From positions 186,001-250,000 of the forward strand of contig CAVTJO010000011.1 of the NCBI GenBank assembly GCA_963734955.1: a stretch of DNA of 64,000 bases, read 5' to 3'. Positions 28,668 through 38,384 of the stretch are shown here, piece after piece. Under the pieces are notes generated by a model. That model had not been told where the DNA came from and did no database searches. It saw only the letters and a list, made by a program, of their open reading frames with translations. The position numbers and the translations under genes are program-made. The stretch's first letter is position 1, and each line of letters starts with the position of its first letter. Source of the DNA: UBA11986 sp963734955. Lineage in GTDB: Bacteria > Bacteroidota > Ignavibacteria > UBA10030 > UBA6906.

Positions 28668-31600
28668 CTACTTGAGAAGGAGCATCTTTCGGTTCTGCAC
28701 AAAGCTTCCAGCTTCGAGTCTATAAAAGTACACCCCACTTGCAAAAGCGCTGGCGTTCAACTCAACCCGATATGTTCCAGCAGACTGCCGGTCATTGACC
28801 AACGTTCGTACCTCACGGCCAAGAACATCGTACACCTTGAGGACAACTCTCTGAGCACTCGGAAGCGTATAGTCAATCTTCGTTGTTGGGTTGAATGGAT
28901 TGGGATAGTTTTGCGAGAGTGAGTATGATTGGGGTACGTTCGAATCAATCCGGTCGACGCCGACTTGGATGGTGTCGGTGCCACCGAACTGATAATACCG
29001 CGCTGCGAATTCTTGCAGATACTGATTGGCGATGTTGCCATCATGGACAATGATCATGTTCTCATTGTTCGAATTCTCTGCGGAACTCGTCCAATTATGC
29101 GAGCCTGTAATTGTAACTGCGTCCCAGTAAGGGTATTCGGCGTCAAAGATTCCGTATTTATGATGGAGCAAGCCGGACACGCCGGTTTTCAGGCGCACAT
29201 CAACTCCGTTTGCTATCAGGTACGGGTACTGCGTCCCCTGATCAGTCCCGTTGTCGAGGTCACCGCTGACTCTCAGTCCGGCCTGTTTCTTCGTGACAAG
29301 TGCCGTGGCGATCTCTGCCCGGGTAAGCGTGAGAAGCTGGAATCCTATTGAATGCTGGGCTGCATTGATTGTCGAGACAATGTGTGAGGTTGCACGGTCC
29401 GATGGGCTGAAGTAGCACTCAATATTTTTCCCGCCGATGACAAACCGGTGAGGTGTGTTGTCAGTTTTCCGCACACCGAATCGGGAGTTGCTCGCGTTGG
29501 GAACATCCGTATTGCTACCCCACATTTCGTTGAACTCCAGCGTGTAGGCATTTGCCAGGGCCGGGTCCTGAATCTCGACTGAATTCTGGAAATCATTGTT
29601 CGTGCCGGGGTCCGTGGGGTTCCACGAGCCCGTCCACACCCACACACTGTCGGGCGCGCCACCTCGTCCGTCGATAACCAGAAATTTGTTGTGCATCAAT
29701 CCAAGGCCGTTGTTGATCGGATCGAACCTATCGGTAATAAGCGGGATGCCATTTGCGACGATGAAGTCGAAGGCTGATGTGCCCCTGTTATCATCCTCAC
29801 AAATCACCCGCACCTTCACGCCACGGTTTTTTGCATTCACAAGTGCGTTGGCAATGGTACTGCCCGGTGTTCCACTGAGGCTGTACAGGGCAACATCAAT
29901 TGATCGCTGCGCATTATTGACGTGAGGAATTAGTCGGGCTACCAGATCCTGGTTTCCATTCGCCGACTGGAACCAGGCGAGGTTGGCATTCACACTTTTA
30001 TTGAAATAGACATTGACTTGCTCTGTCGCTTCTGCCGGGGCCCTTGTGCAAGCGATAAGTGTCGACGCTGCACTCGTGTCGGTCCCTGCAACGGAGAAGG
30101 CCTTGATATAATAGACAGTGGCTGCGTCGAGTCCACTCAGGACGATCACGTGGCTGGTTCTGAGCGTATCATCGCCAAGGACTCCGAGCTCAAGTGTCGG
30201 TGTTCGCCCATAGCGGACCTTTGAGGACCCGTTGCTCAGGGTCTGCCAGCTTACCGTCAGACTATTTGGCTGGATGTTACTTTCAACCGGGAAGGTAGTA
30301 AAAATCGGCCCGGACGAGATGATATCTTCAGTCGAGCGCGGGAGCAACTGGTAGCCCCCGATGTACGGTGGAGCACTGATGAATTGGCCCACCACTGCTA
30401 CGATATCGAATGCACCCGGTGGTATCGGTTGACCGATCAGGTTGGTGTTGTTGTCGATTCGGAGCTCCGTCGCACCGCTTGGGTCATTCAAGGGATAGTT
30501 CGTGTACGCCCAGACGCCTGTGCCGGTTACCGTTACATTGTTGAGACGAACAAGTCGGCCCTCGTAGACCTCCACTCCCCCGACTCCATCGTTGGCGATC
30601 TGTGATGCGGTCGCAATCACGGGTTCCACAGTATTGCCGCTGCTGAGGGTGGTGTGAAGGATCGGGTTGACTATTTCTGAAAGCCCGGAAAACGGCTGAA
30701 CCAACCCCGACACAACCACCTCATCTCCAATCGTCACGGCTGCTGAAAATGTCGCGCCGTATATACCAAGTCCGCCAGAATTATCCTGGATGTATGACGG
30801 GCCGCCGAACTGGTTCGCCACAGTCACAATTCCACGGATAGTCACAAGCTGGTTGTTCAACAGCGGTACGCCGTTCGCGTCATTCTCTTTGACAACGCCA
30901 ATCGGCAGAGGCGTGCTATATATGAATACGGTTGGCTGGGTTCCAATCGCAAAAATTGAATCCGGGTGAGTCCCCGTTTTGGTGAAAAATGAAAAACTCG
31001 CTGTTGTATCGTAGGGGGTGAAGTTGACCATCTGAACCAAAAGGCTGTCGCCGCTGCCCAATGTCATGTTGGACACAACAATGGTATCGCCAGCGATGCT
31101 CAAACCGGGACTGCCTCCCCCAACCAGGGTCACATCACCGACGGTGTGAGACCATCCCCACAACGAAGGAACGTTGATGCGCGCATCTGTAAGCATGTAC
31201 GGCGCCTGACCGACAAGCTTCAACGTAAGCGAATGGCTGACTCCTCCTGAGAGTGTAGCAGGAGAAAGCGATGCCGACCCGTGGCCAATGGGAGTTCCAC
31301 CCTGGCCGGCGTCCGTTTCCTGGCCGGCGCTGATTGACCATGGGCCCGAGAACGCCTCGAACCATGATCCATCGTCATTGAACGCCACGAGAGAGTCAAT
31401 GATGCCCACGGGGACTGCAATCTTGAATCCCCCGGCCCCGTAGGTATACCCTTCAACGATGCCGTTGTCTTCCGTGCGATACGTTCCCACCATTTGTCCG
31501 CCCGAATACGCAACAATGCCCTTGTTCACTGCCGGCGACGTTTGACGGACAATCCAGCCGCCCGTACCTGACGTCGTCATGTTGAGTATTGTGAATGTCT

Positions 31601-32027
31601 TCGTAACACTTGTAAGATTGGTGGAGGTGGCGCCAACTTTTGCTGCGCGCACTGCCGCGGTAACACCGAGAGTGGTGTTATGTTTCGCGTAAATCCACCC
31701 CGACCAGTTGCCGCTGGCATCGATATTCACGACGGGCTGGTTTGCATTCGAGTAAGCGTTGGCATTGCTCCAAACGTTGGTCGCACTCCACATATATTCA
31801 TTGTTGCTTCCATTGTAGAGCTTCAAATAGGCTTGATTGCCTGCTCCTGAAGTCCAATTCTGTATTCGGACGAATATGGAATAGGGATATCCAATTGTCC
31901 CTGTCCCGCCGCCATCGGCTACGGCATTGGGGATTCGGATAGCGGTAATGGAAGCCTGTCCAAAGAGGATGTGTGTGGCGAAAAGGAAAGCAATGCCAAT
32001 GGATGAGATTCGGAACGCAAGTCGCAT
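28668..32027 (-). CDS. Secreted two-HKD phospholipase-D-like protein with OB-fold and T9SS sorting domain
   Basis: About 1119 residues, starting MRLAFRISSIG with a signal peptide ending near FGQA. An unassigned beta-rich N-terminal region (residues 25-410) is followed by an OB-fold-like segment (LLNNQLVTIRGIVTVANQFG, near 425), a fibronectin-III-like part (near 600-690), and a catalytic region with two HKD motifs: HNKFLVIDG near 775 and HHKYGIFD near 950, the latter with a downstream GSHNWTSS. The end is a T9SS type A domain (QNYPNPFNPTTKIDYTL to KMLLLK). HKD pairs form the active site of phospholipase D, cardiolipin synthase and some nucleases; with the OB-fold, an extracellular nuclease is as likely as a lipase. 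Export and surface attachment by T9SS is inferred from the tail. Confidence 0.85.
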   Translation of the reverse strand: MRLAFRISSIGIAFLFATHILFGQASITAIRIPNAVADGGGTGTIGYPYSIFVRIQNWTSGAGNQAYLKLYNGSNNEYMWSATNVWSNANAYSNANQPVVNIDASGNWSGWIYAKHNTTLGVTAAVRAAKVGATSTNLTSVTKTFTILNMTTSGTGGWIVRQTSPAVNKGIVAYSGGQMVGTYRTEDNGIVEGYTYGAGGFKIAVPVGIIDSLVAFNDDGSWFEAFSGPWSISAGQETDAGQGGTPIGHGSASLSPATLSGGVSHSLTLKLVGQAPYMLTDARINVPSLWGWSHTVGDVTLVGGGSPGLSIAGDTIVVSNMTLGSGDSLLVQMVNFTPYDTTASFSFFTKTGTHPDSIFAIGTQPTVFIYSTPLPIGVVKENDANGVPLLNNQLVTIRGIVTVANQFGGPSYIQDNSGGLGIYGATFSAAVTIGDEVVVSGLVQPFSGLSEIVNPILHTTLSSGNTVEPVIATASQIANDGVGGVEVYEGRLVRLNNVTVTGTGVWAYTNYPLNDPSGATELRIDNNTNLIGQPIPPGAFDIVAVVGQFISAPPYIGGYQLLPRSTEDIISSGPIFTTFPVESNIQPNSLTVSWQTLSNGSSKVRYGRTPTLELGVLGDDTLRTSHVIVLSGLDAATVYYIKAFSVAGTDTSAASTLIACTRAPAEATEQVNVYFNKSVNANLAWFQSANGNQDLVARLIPHVNNAQRSIDVALYSLSGTPGSTIANALVNAKNRGVKVRVICEDDNRGTSAFDFIVANGIPLITDRFDPINNGLGLMHNKFLVIDGRGGAPDSVWVWTGSWNPTDPGTNNDFQNSVEIQDPALANAYTLEFNEMWGSNTDVPNASNSRFGVRKTDNTPHRFVIGGKNIECYFSPSDRATSHIVSTINAAQHSIGFQLLTLTRAEIATALVTKKQAGLRVSGDLDNGTDQGTQYPYLIANGVDVRLKTGVSGLLHHKYGIFDAEYPYWDAVTITGSHNWTSSAENSNNENMIIVHDGNIANQYLQEFAARYYQFGGTDTIQVGVDRIDSNVPQSYSLSQNYPNPFNPTTKIDYTLPSAQRVVLKVYDVLGREVRTLVNDRQSAGTYRVELNASAFASGVYFYRLEAGSFVQNRKMLLLK

Positions 32028-32410
32028 GGAAGTTCCACCAGGTTTGTGAGAAGCAAGGAAAAGCACAATGTACGGGGAGGTAGCGCTATTTAAGATAGCC
32101 ATTCATCGATTCAGTAGCAATAACGATTCTGAAGATTTAACATTATTCCTCTGACCGCCTCATGGGGCTCTCAGCATTCATAAAACATTTTCCCGCTTGT
32201 ATTTCACGTTGTCACTTGTTAAGTTTGACCCGCACCGTAGAGTTTCGATTATCTTCCTTGACAATTCTCAGGCTGTCCTTCCAGCGAGCCACCATCTTCA
32301 CCTTATGGCCGCTGCAATCGGTGCACTGATCATCGTTCTCATCCTGACACTTTCTTTGTAGCGGACACTCACCACCACCAACATCATCATACCCATTCCC
32401 CGGAGGTCCT
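32028..32410. other. Divergent intergenic region between the HKD protein and the TonB-dependent receptor
   Basis: 383 bases that must hold both promoters. A TTGACA occurs near 32258 on the plus strand but no matching -10 hexamer follows, so no promoter is called. GGAGG at 32402-32406 is the ribosome binding site of the receptor gene. No small gene was supported. Confidence 0.5.
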
Positions 32411-35400
32411 ATGAAGCTACACACTACCATCTGGTGCATCGCCGTTCTCGTGTGCATGGCGCTATCAACCGGCTTTTTGCACGCACAGGGCGTGACCACG
32501 GCTGCAATCAACGGGAAGGTTACGACCCAGAATGGTGAAGCACTGCCTGGTGTCAATGTTGTCGCCGTTCACCAACCAAGCGGAACCAAGTACGGAACCA
32601 GCACCCGGGAGGATGGCAGCTACAACCTGCCCAACCTCCGTGTCGGCGGTCCATATACCGTCACGGCCTCCATCATTGGCTACCGGAAACAAATCCAGGA
32701 GGCGATCTACCTTCGCCTCTCCGAGAATCACGACTTGAACTTCACAATGCAGGAAGAAGCGGTCCAGGCAGGTGAGGTCGTTGTCACCGGCGAGCGAAGT
32801 TCAGTCTTTAACTCATCGCATACAGGGGCAGCGACGAACGTAACGCGGGAGAATATTGACAAGCTGCCTTCTCTTTCCCGCAGTTTTCAGGACTACTACA
32901 AGGTGTCTCCCTATTTCAGTCCGGCATCAACAGCAGGTGGAAGCGGGAATGCACTGGGAAGAAACTCGAAGTACAACAACATCCAGATCGACGGCACAAA
33001 CTTCAACGACCTGTTCGGACTCGGATCGACGGGAACATTCGGAGGGCAGGCAACGACCAAAGTGATTTCGGTTGTGAGTCTCGATGCAATCGAAGAGTTC
33101 CAACTTGTCGTTTCTCCGTACGATGTACGACAGTCCGATTTCACCGGCGCGGGAATTAATGCAATTACCCGGTCTGGTACAAACCAGCTCTCGGCTTCGG
33201 CGTTCTACTACGGGCGCACTCAGGATCTGATGGGGCTGACTCCAACAAGTACATACCCGCTGAAGAAGCCATTCGATGGGTTCAGGGACAATCAGTTTGG
33301 TGCAAGAGTGGGGGGATCAATAATTGAGAACGAACTTTTCTATTTCGCAGACGTGGAGATTTCGAGGTACAAGGCACCGTTCAGCCGCACATTCGACAAC
33401 CAAGCAATCAGCACCAATTCGTATACGGCTCATTCAGATTCTCTTTCAATGCTTTCAGACTATCTGAAATCAAGATACGGTTATGACCCCGGATCATTTA
33501 CTACCATCAACCCGATCAGCGAAAACGAGAAGGTGTTCCTGCGCTTCGACTATAACCTCAGCGAGAGCCACAAGCTGACCGCACGATACAACTATCTCCA
33601 CGCCGTTGACGATAATCGACCCTCGCGGGGTCAGGGAACGACGGACATCTACTTTGAGAACGGGCGGTACAAGCTCCAGAATAAAACTCACTCCGTTGCG
33701 CTTCAGCTATCGAGTGTCTTCGGCAACATGATGTCCAACGAGTTCATTGTCGGATACAATGATCAGTTCGACAACCCCATATATTACGGTCAAGCGTTCC
33801 CTACAATCTACATTTCCACACGCGGAAGCCTTGGCGGGACTCAATCCGCCACACCTCAGAATCTCATTCTCGGAGCAGAAGAGTTCAGGCACCACAATGA
33901 ACTCGGACAGAAAGTCACTGAGATCACGGATAATTTCTCGCTGTATCTGCCGGGACATACGATCACTGCAGGCGCAAAGGCCACCCTGTTGAGCTTCCGT
34001 AATCTCTTCATCGCAGATGGGTTCGGCGCCTATGCCTACAGCTCCATCGCCCGGTTCCTGCAAGACTTGCCTGCCGATGGTGCTCCCGGTTTCAGTGCGT
34101 ACACATTCAGATACTCTGCAACGTCCGATCCGCTCCAGGAGGCGAATTGGAAATCAAATCAGTATGGGGTATACGCTCAGGATGAATGGACCGTGACGCC
34201 GATGTTGAAGATTACCGGAGGAATCAGAGCGGACATACCGGTGTATGCCACGCATCCACACTATAATGCCCGACTCGACAGCTCGCTGTTCGCCACGACC
34301 GGGGTACACTATCGTACCGATGAAACTCCGAAGACAAACGTGGTTCTGTCGCCGAGGGTTGGCTTTAACTGGTCGTTCGATGAGGAGCGTACCGCTCAAT
34401 TGCGCGGTGGAATCGGAATATTCTCGGGACGCTTCCCATTCGTGTGGGTCTCGAACCAGTACAGCAACACCGGCGTCGACTTCTACACGACGAACATCGT
34501 ACCGACAGCCTTTAACCCCGATCCGAATAATCAGGCAAAGGTCGCAACAGGCCTCCCAAGCGCCGAAGTTGACCTGACCGACCGGGATTTCAAGGCACCG
34601 TCGGTGTTGCGATGGACATTGGGATTTGATTACAAGCTTCCGATGGATATTGTCGGAACAATCGAAGGGATATTCTCCACCACAAAGAATGATGTGTACA
34701 CGCAGAACATCAATCTGAAAGGATTGCAGGATAACGCCGCAACCAGTGGCGGGACTCCAAGGCCTGGAGGCGCGCTGACACCGGGTGGAAAAATCAATGG
34801 AGAGAACCGTGAAGTATGGGGAATTCTCCGTGACTCCACTGGCTATTCAACGCAGTGGGTTGATGCAGCAGGCTTCTCCCCGGGAATTTTCCTTGTGAAG
34901 AACACAAGCAAGGGGTTCAACAGCAACCTCACCATCCACTTTGAGCGAAATGTTGCCTCCGGACTGAACGGGATCCTCGGATACACGTGGGGAATGGCGA
35001 AGGACATCAACAGTAACAACTCGACGACCGCAAGCTCGCAGTGGCGCTTTAATCCAACACCGGGGAACCCCAATGACCCGCAACTTACGTATTCGCAGTG
35101 GGACCGGCGGAACCATGTTCTTGCAAGCCTTTCCTACCGCTTCGATTGGGGAACAAAAGATCTTGCAACCACGGTCGGACTCTACTATAACGGACAATCC
35201 GGTCGACCTTTCTCGTACATGGTTGTTGGTGACGTGAACGGTGACGGAAGAAGTGACAACGACCTGGTGTATGTTCCAAGAGATGCAAATGATATCATAC
35301 TCGTGAGTTCAACCGGAACCGTGCTCCCAAAGACTCACTCCGACTACCAGGCCCTCTTCGACTTCATCAGCCGGGATTCCTATCTGAGCGAACACAAAGG

Positions 35401-35734
35401 ACAGATGTCCGCGCGTTCAGGTGCTCGTGAGCCGTGGTCATCGTCAGTGGATCTGCGGATCGCCCAGGAGATACCGGTGGTCGCCGGGCACAAAGTGGAG
35501 GTGACGGTGGATATCCTCAACCTGATGAACCTCCTGGACAGCGGCGCAGGCTGGGTCCGCAATACAGGCGCAAACCAGACAGTGAACTTGCTGCAATTCC
35601 GTAGTTTTGAAACAACCCCGGGTCCGAACTACGGCAAACCGCGCTACCAGTGGCTTGGATTGACCGATCCGTTCCAACCGGACAATATCTTGTCCCGCTG
35701 GCAAATGCAGCTCGGGTTGAGATACACGATTTAG
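32411..35734 (+). CDS. TonB-dependent receptor with carboxypeptidase-regulatory-like domain (Oar type)
   Basis: 1107-residue outer-membrane protein. Signal peptide to about residue 25 (GFLHAQ); a CarboxypepD_reg-like beta-sandwich at about 30-115 (INGKVTTQNGEALPGVNVVAV); a plug domain from about 125 (GEVVVTGERSSVF); then a large beta-barrel ending in the aromatic LGLRYTI. This matches Oar/OmpA-related receptors common in Bacteroidota. Such proteins import or secrete large substrates with TonB energy. It has a strong GGAGG site and its own terminator; a tonB gene lies at 39692-40429. No SusD-like partner is adjacent, so this is not a typical glycan-uptake pair. Confidence 0.9.
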   Translation: MKLHTTIWCIAVLVCMALSTGFLHAQGVTTAAINGKVTTQNGEALPGVNVVAVHQPSGTKYGTSTREDGSYNLPNLRVGGPYTVTASIIGYRKQIQEAIYLRLSENHDLNFTMQEEAVQAGEVVVTGERSSVFNSSHTGAATNVTRENIDKLPSLSRSFQDYYKVSPYFSPASTAGGSGNALGRNSKYNNIQIDGTNFNDLFGLGSTGTFGGQATTKVISVVSLDAIEEFQLVVSPYDVRQSDFTGAGINAITRSGTNQLSASAFYYGRTQDLMGLTPTSTYPLKKPFDGFRDNQFGARVGGSIIENELFYFADVEISRYKAPFSRTFDNQAISTNSYTAHSDSLSMLSDYLKSRYGYDPGSFTTINPISENEKVFLRFDYNLSESHKLTARYNYLHAVDDNRPSRGQGTTDIYFENGRYKLQNKTHSVALQLSSVFGNMMSNEFIVGYNDQFDNPIYYGQAFPTIYISTRGSLGGTQSATPQNLILGAEEFRHHNELGQKVTEITDNFSLYLPGHTITAGAKATLLSFRNLFIADGFGAYAYSSIARFLQDLPADGAPGFSAYTFRYSATSDPLQEANWKSNQYGVYAQDEWTVTPMLKITGGIRADIPVYATHPHYNARLDSSLFATTGVHYRTDETPKTNVVLSPRVGFNWSFDEERTAQLRGGIGIFSGRFPFVWVSNQYSNTGVDFYTTNIVPTAFNPDPNNQAKVATGLPSAEVDLTDRDFKAPSVLRWTLGFDYKLPMDIVGTIEGIFSTTKNDVYTQNINLKGLQDNAATSGGTPRPGGALTPGGKINGENREVWGILRDSTGYSTQWVDAAGFSPGIFLVKNTSKGFNSNLTIHFERNVASGLNGILGYTWGMAKDINSNNSTTASSQWRFNPTPGNPNDPQLTYSQWDRRNHVLASLSYRFDWGTKDLATTVGLYYNGQSGRPFSYMVVGDVNGDGRSDNDLVYVPRDANDIILVSSTGTVLPKTHSDYQALFDFISRDSYLSEHKGQMSARSGAREPWSSSVDLRIAQEIPVVAGHKVEVTVDILNLMNLLDSGAGWVRNTGANQTVNLLQFRSFETTPGPNYGKPRYQWLGLTDPFQPDNILSRWQMQLGLRYTI

Positions 35735-35755
35735 TTTCTTCATTCGACCGTCTTC

Positions 35756-35793
35756 CTGCTCCGCCGCTCTCGTGCGGCGGGGCAGTTTGTTTT
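35756..35793 (+). terminator. Rho-independent terminator after the TonB-dependent receptor
   Basis: CTGCTCCGCCGC, a six-base loop and GCGGCGGGGCAG (one G-T wobble) are followed by TTTGTTTT, 21 bases after the stop codon. Confidence 0.85.
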
Positions 35794-36101
35794 AGGACGG
35801 AGGCATCCTGATTAGAACAACCACACGCATCCAATCATGGACCTCCTCGTTTTCGTCCTTCTCATCTTTGCAACTGACGCTGTTCGCTTCTGACAATTTT
35901 CCCATCAGCCGGCAGCAAGAGCAAGACTTTCCTCTTTTTTTTCAGTCATTTCCAGCAATACACGTGGCATAAAGGTTGCGATTGACCCGACAAACACATG
36001 CCACCAAGGGATGCGTGTGCCTCATGGCATCCGGGCTTTTGTTGCACTCATCCTGTTCATCCCAAACAGCGCCAGTCAGTTTCACTATAACTGAGGTCAC
36101 C
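35794..36101. other. Intergenic region before the aminotransferase
   Basis: Holds the leader of the aminotransferase-serA transcript. An upstream in-frame ATG at 35976 would add 42 residues unlike the family, so it is treated as non-coding. No convincing promoter hexamers were found. Confidence 0.45.
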
Positions 36102-37181
36102 ATGCACAAGAAACTCTTCATCCCCGGCCCCACTGAAGTAGCGCCGGATGTTCTCCAGAAGATGGCAACACCCATGATCGGGCATCGCTCCAAGGATGCC
36201 TCGAATCTTCAGCGCGAAATCTCCGAAAAACTCCGCAAGATCATGTACACCAGCAACCCCATTCTTCTCTCGACCAGTTCCGGGTCGGGACTGATGGAAG
36301 GCTCAATCCGCTCGCTCACCGCCAAACGTGCGATCGTGTTTTCGGTTGGCGCATTTGGCAACCGATGGTTCAAGATGGCCGAGGCAAACAACGTCCCGGC
36401 CGACAAGTGTGAATCTGAGTGGGGACAGCCGACAACTCCGGAGATGGTGGACAAATACCTCTCCACCGGCAAGTACGATGTCATGACCGTCACGCACAAC
36501 GAAACAAGCACCGGCGTCATGAACCCGGTGGAAGCCATCGCCGAGGTGAAAAAGAAGTACCCCGATGTGCTCTGGCTGCTCGACACTGTCAGCTCGATGG
36601 CAGGCGTGAAGATCGAGGTCGACAAACTCGGCGTGGATGTCTGCATCGCATCCACTCAGAAGGCACTCGCGCTTCCCCCGGGCATGGCCATCTGCTCCGT
36701 TACCCAGCGCGCACTCGAACACGGCAAGCAAGTGAAACATCGCGGGTGGTACCTCGACATCCTGGAACTGTACAAGTACGTTGAAACAAAAGACCACCAG
36801 TACTCCGCCACGCCATCTCTCTCACACATGTTCGCGATGAACTACCAGCTCGACAGAATCCTCGCCGAGGGACTGGAGAAACGCTATGCACGACACAAAG
36901 AGATGGCTGAGTACACACGCGAGTGGGCAAAGAAGTGCTTCTCGCTCTATCCTCATCCACAGTATGCTTCGCAGACGCTTACCACCATCACCAATACCAA
37001 GAACATCCCCATCAAGGCGTTGAATGATGAGCTTGGCAAGCTTGGCATGCAAATCTCCAACGGGTACGGTGATTTGAAAGAGAAAACGTTCCGTATTGCA
37101 CACATGGGTGAGCTGACGCTGAATGATGTCAAAGAAGTTACTGCAGCCATCGAACGAATTGTCCCCACGTTGGTTAAATGA
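36102..37181 (+). CDS. Class V aminotransferase, probably phosphoserine or alanine-glyoxylate type
   Basis: PLP-dependent enzyme of about 359 residues starting MHKKLFIPGPTEV, the usual N-terminus of the serine-pyruvate/alanine-glyoxylate group. The PLP lysine is in CIASTQKALALPPGM near residue 190. HNETSTGVMNPVEAI and LLDTVSSMAGVKIEVD provide substrate- and PLP-binding residues. GAGGT precedes ATG 36102. Its neighbour 13 bases on is serA, which makes 3-phosphohydroxypyruvate; phosphoserine aminotransferase is therefore the likely role (some class V enzymes substitute for classical SerC), but serine-glyoxylate aminotransferase is also possible. Confidence 0.85.
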   Translation: MHKKLFIPGPTEVAPDVLQKMATPMIGHRSKDASNLQREISEKLRKIMYTSNPILLSTSSGSGLMEGSIRSLTAKRAIVFSVGAFGNRWFKMAEANNVPADKCESEWGQPTTPEMVDKYLSTGKYDVMTVTHNETSTGVMNPVEAIAEVKKKYPDVLWLLDTVSSMAGVKIEVDKLGVDVCIASTQKALALPPGMAICSVTQRALEHGKQVKHRGWYLDILELYKYVETKDHQYSATPSLSHMFAMNYQLDRILAEGLEKRYARHKEMAEYTREWAKKCFSLYPHPQYASQTLTTITNTKNIPIKALNDELGKLGMQISNGYGDLKEKTFRIAHMGELTLNDVKEVTAAIERIVPTLVK

Positions 37182-37194
37182 GAAAGGAATGACC

Positions 37195-38145
37195 ATGCGA
37201 ATCCTGATCACTGACGGTATCGAGCGCTGCGGCGCCGAAATCCTTCTGAAAGCGGGGTTTGAACTGACCGAGAAAAATCTCACCCCCGAAGATCTTGTCA
37301 AAGCAATCGGCGACTATGACGCCATCATCGTTCGCTCCGCAACGAAAGTCACCAAGGAAGTCATTGACGCTGGAACACGATTGAAGGTCATAGCCCGCGG
37401 CGGCGTCGGACTCGACAATATCGACATCGAGTATGCCGTCATCAAGCATATCAAGGTGCTCAACACACCCAAGGCGTCATCGATCTCGGTCGCCGAGTTG
37501 ACAATCGCACATCTGATGTCGCTCGGCCGCTTCCTCCCGATGAGCAACATCGCGATGCGCAACAAGCAGTGGCCAAAGAAGGAGTACAGCAAGGGCATCG
37601 AGGTGACCGGCAAGACGTTGGGCATCATCGGACTCGGCAACATCGGGACGGAAGTCGCGCGGCGGGCAATGGGACTGATGATGAAGGTTGTTGCGCACGA
37701 TCCGTTCGTGACGAAAACAAGCCTCGACGTCAAACTCGTGTCAATGGAGGAACTGTTGCAGATTTCTGACTATATTAGCTTGCACATTCCCTACGATAAG
37801 AAGCGCGGCCCGATCATTGCGAAGGCGGAGTTTGAGAAGATGAAGAACGGCGTCATCCTGATCAATTGCGCCCGGGGCGGAGTGGTTGCGGAACGCGACC
37901 TGCTCGAAGCACTGAACAGCCGCAAGGTTGCCTACGCAGCCATGGATGTGTACGAACATGAACCACCGACGCAGGAGGAATTCGACCTGATCAGCCATCC
38001 GCGGGTTTCAGTCACACCGCACATCGGAGCTTCGACGCTCGAAGCTCAGGACCGCGTGGGAGTTGAAATCGCGCAGAAGGTGGTGGAGACATTAAACGCT
38101 TCGGTGATGAAAGAAGTGCTGGATACCACCAATGTGAGCTGCTAA
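37195..38145 (+). CDS. serA: D-3-phosphoglycerate dehydrogenase, short form
   Basis: Oxidises 3-phosphoglycerate with NAD, the first step of serine synthesis. 316 residues with IVRSATKVTKEVID, the dinucleotide-binding LGIIGLGNIGTEVARRA near residue 145, the catalytic arginine in INCARGGVV near 225, and HIGAST carrying the catalytic histidine near 280. No C-terminal ACT domain is present, so allosteric serine inhibition through ACT is unlikely. ATG 37195 is preferred over ATG 37189 because AAAGGA lies seven bases before the former. It follows the class V aminotransferase in an operon and precedes DUF1015. Confidence 0.92.
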   Translation: MRILITDGIERCGAEILLKAGFELTEKNLTPEDLVKAIGDYDAIIVRSATKVTKEVIDAGTRLKVIARGGVGLDNIDIEYAVIKHIKVLNTPKASSISVAELTIAHLMSLGRFLPMSNIAMRNKQWPKKEYSKGIEVTGKTLGIIGLGNIGTEVARRAMGLMMKVVAHDPFVTKTSLDVKLVSMEELLQISDYISLHIPYDKKRGPIIAKAEFEKMKNGVILINCARGGVVAERDLLEALNSRKVAYAAMDVYEHEPPTQEEFDLISHPRVSVTPHIGASTLEAQDRVGVEIAQKVVETLNASVMKEVLDTTNVSC

Positions 38146-38265
38146 GAGCGAGAACAGGTCAAAAACGCGGGAAGTCGGTGGCAGCTTCGTCGAACGACTG
38201 CCCGCCGTGATCCGGGCGAAGCCGAGCATGCAACGGGCAAACGATCACTGACTACCACACGAGCA

Positions 38266-38297
38266 CAGTCACCTTTCGACTTCGCTCAAGGTGACTG
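38266..38297. repeat. Inverted repeat with TTCGACTTCGCTC core
   Basis: CAGTCACCTT and AAGGTGACTG form a perfect 10-base stem around TCGACTTCGCTC. The same core, in reverse orientation and between GTCACG/CGTG arms, recurs at 49729-49758, suggesting a dispersed intergenic palindrome family. Confidence 0.6.
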
Positions 38298-38328
38298 ACG
38301 CAGATAAACAGGATTCAAAACAGGTCAG

Positions 38329-38353
38329 GGACGCGCTGGACTCCAGCGCGTCC
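38329..38353. repeat. GC-rich hairpin between serA and DUF1015
   Basis: GGACGCGCTGG, the loop ACT and CCAGCGCGTCC form a perfect 11-base stem without a T-run, 32 bases before the DUF1015 start. It could terminate or attenuate transcription, or be another intergenic palindrome. Confidence 0.5.
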
Positions 38354-38384
38354 ATCATATTCATAACAACCAATCGATAGAATC

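Noticed and set aside
35976..36101. 42-residue N-terminal extension of the class V aminotransferase
   Set aside because: The family starts at MHKKLFIPGPTE, and GAGGT lies just before ATG 36102; the extension has no family similarity.
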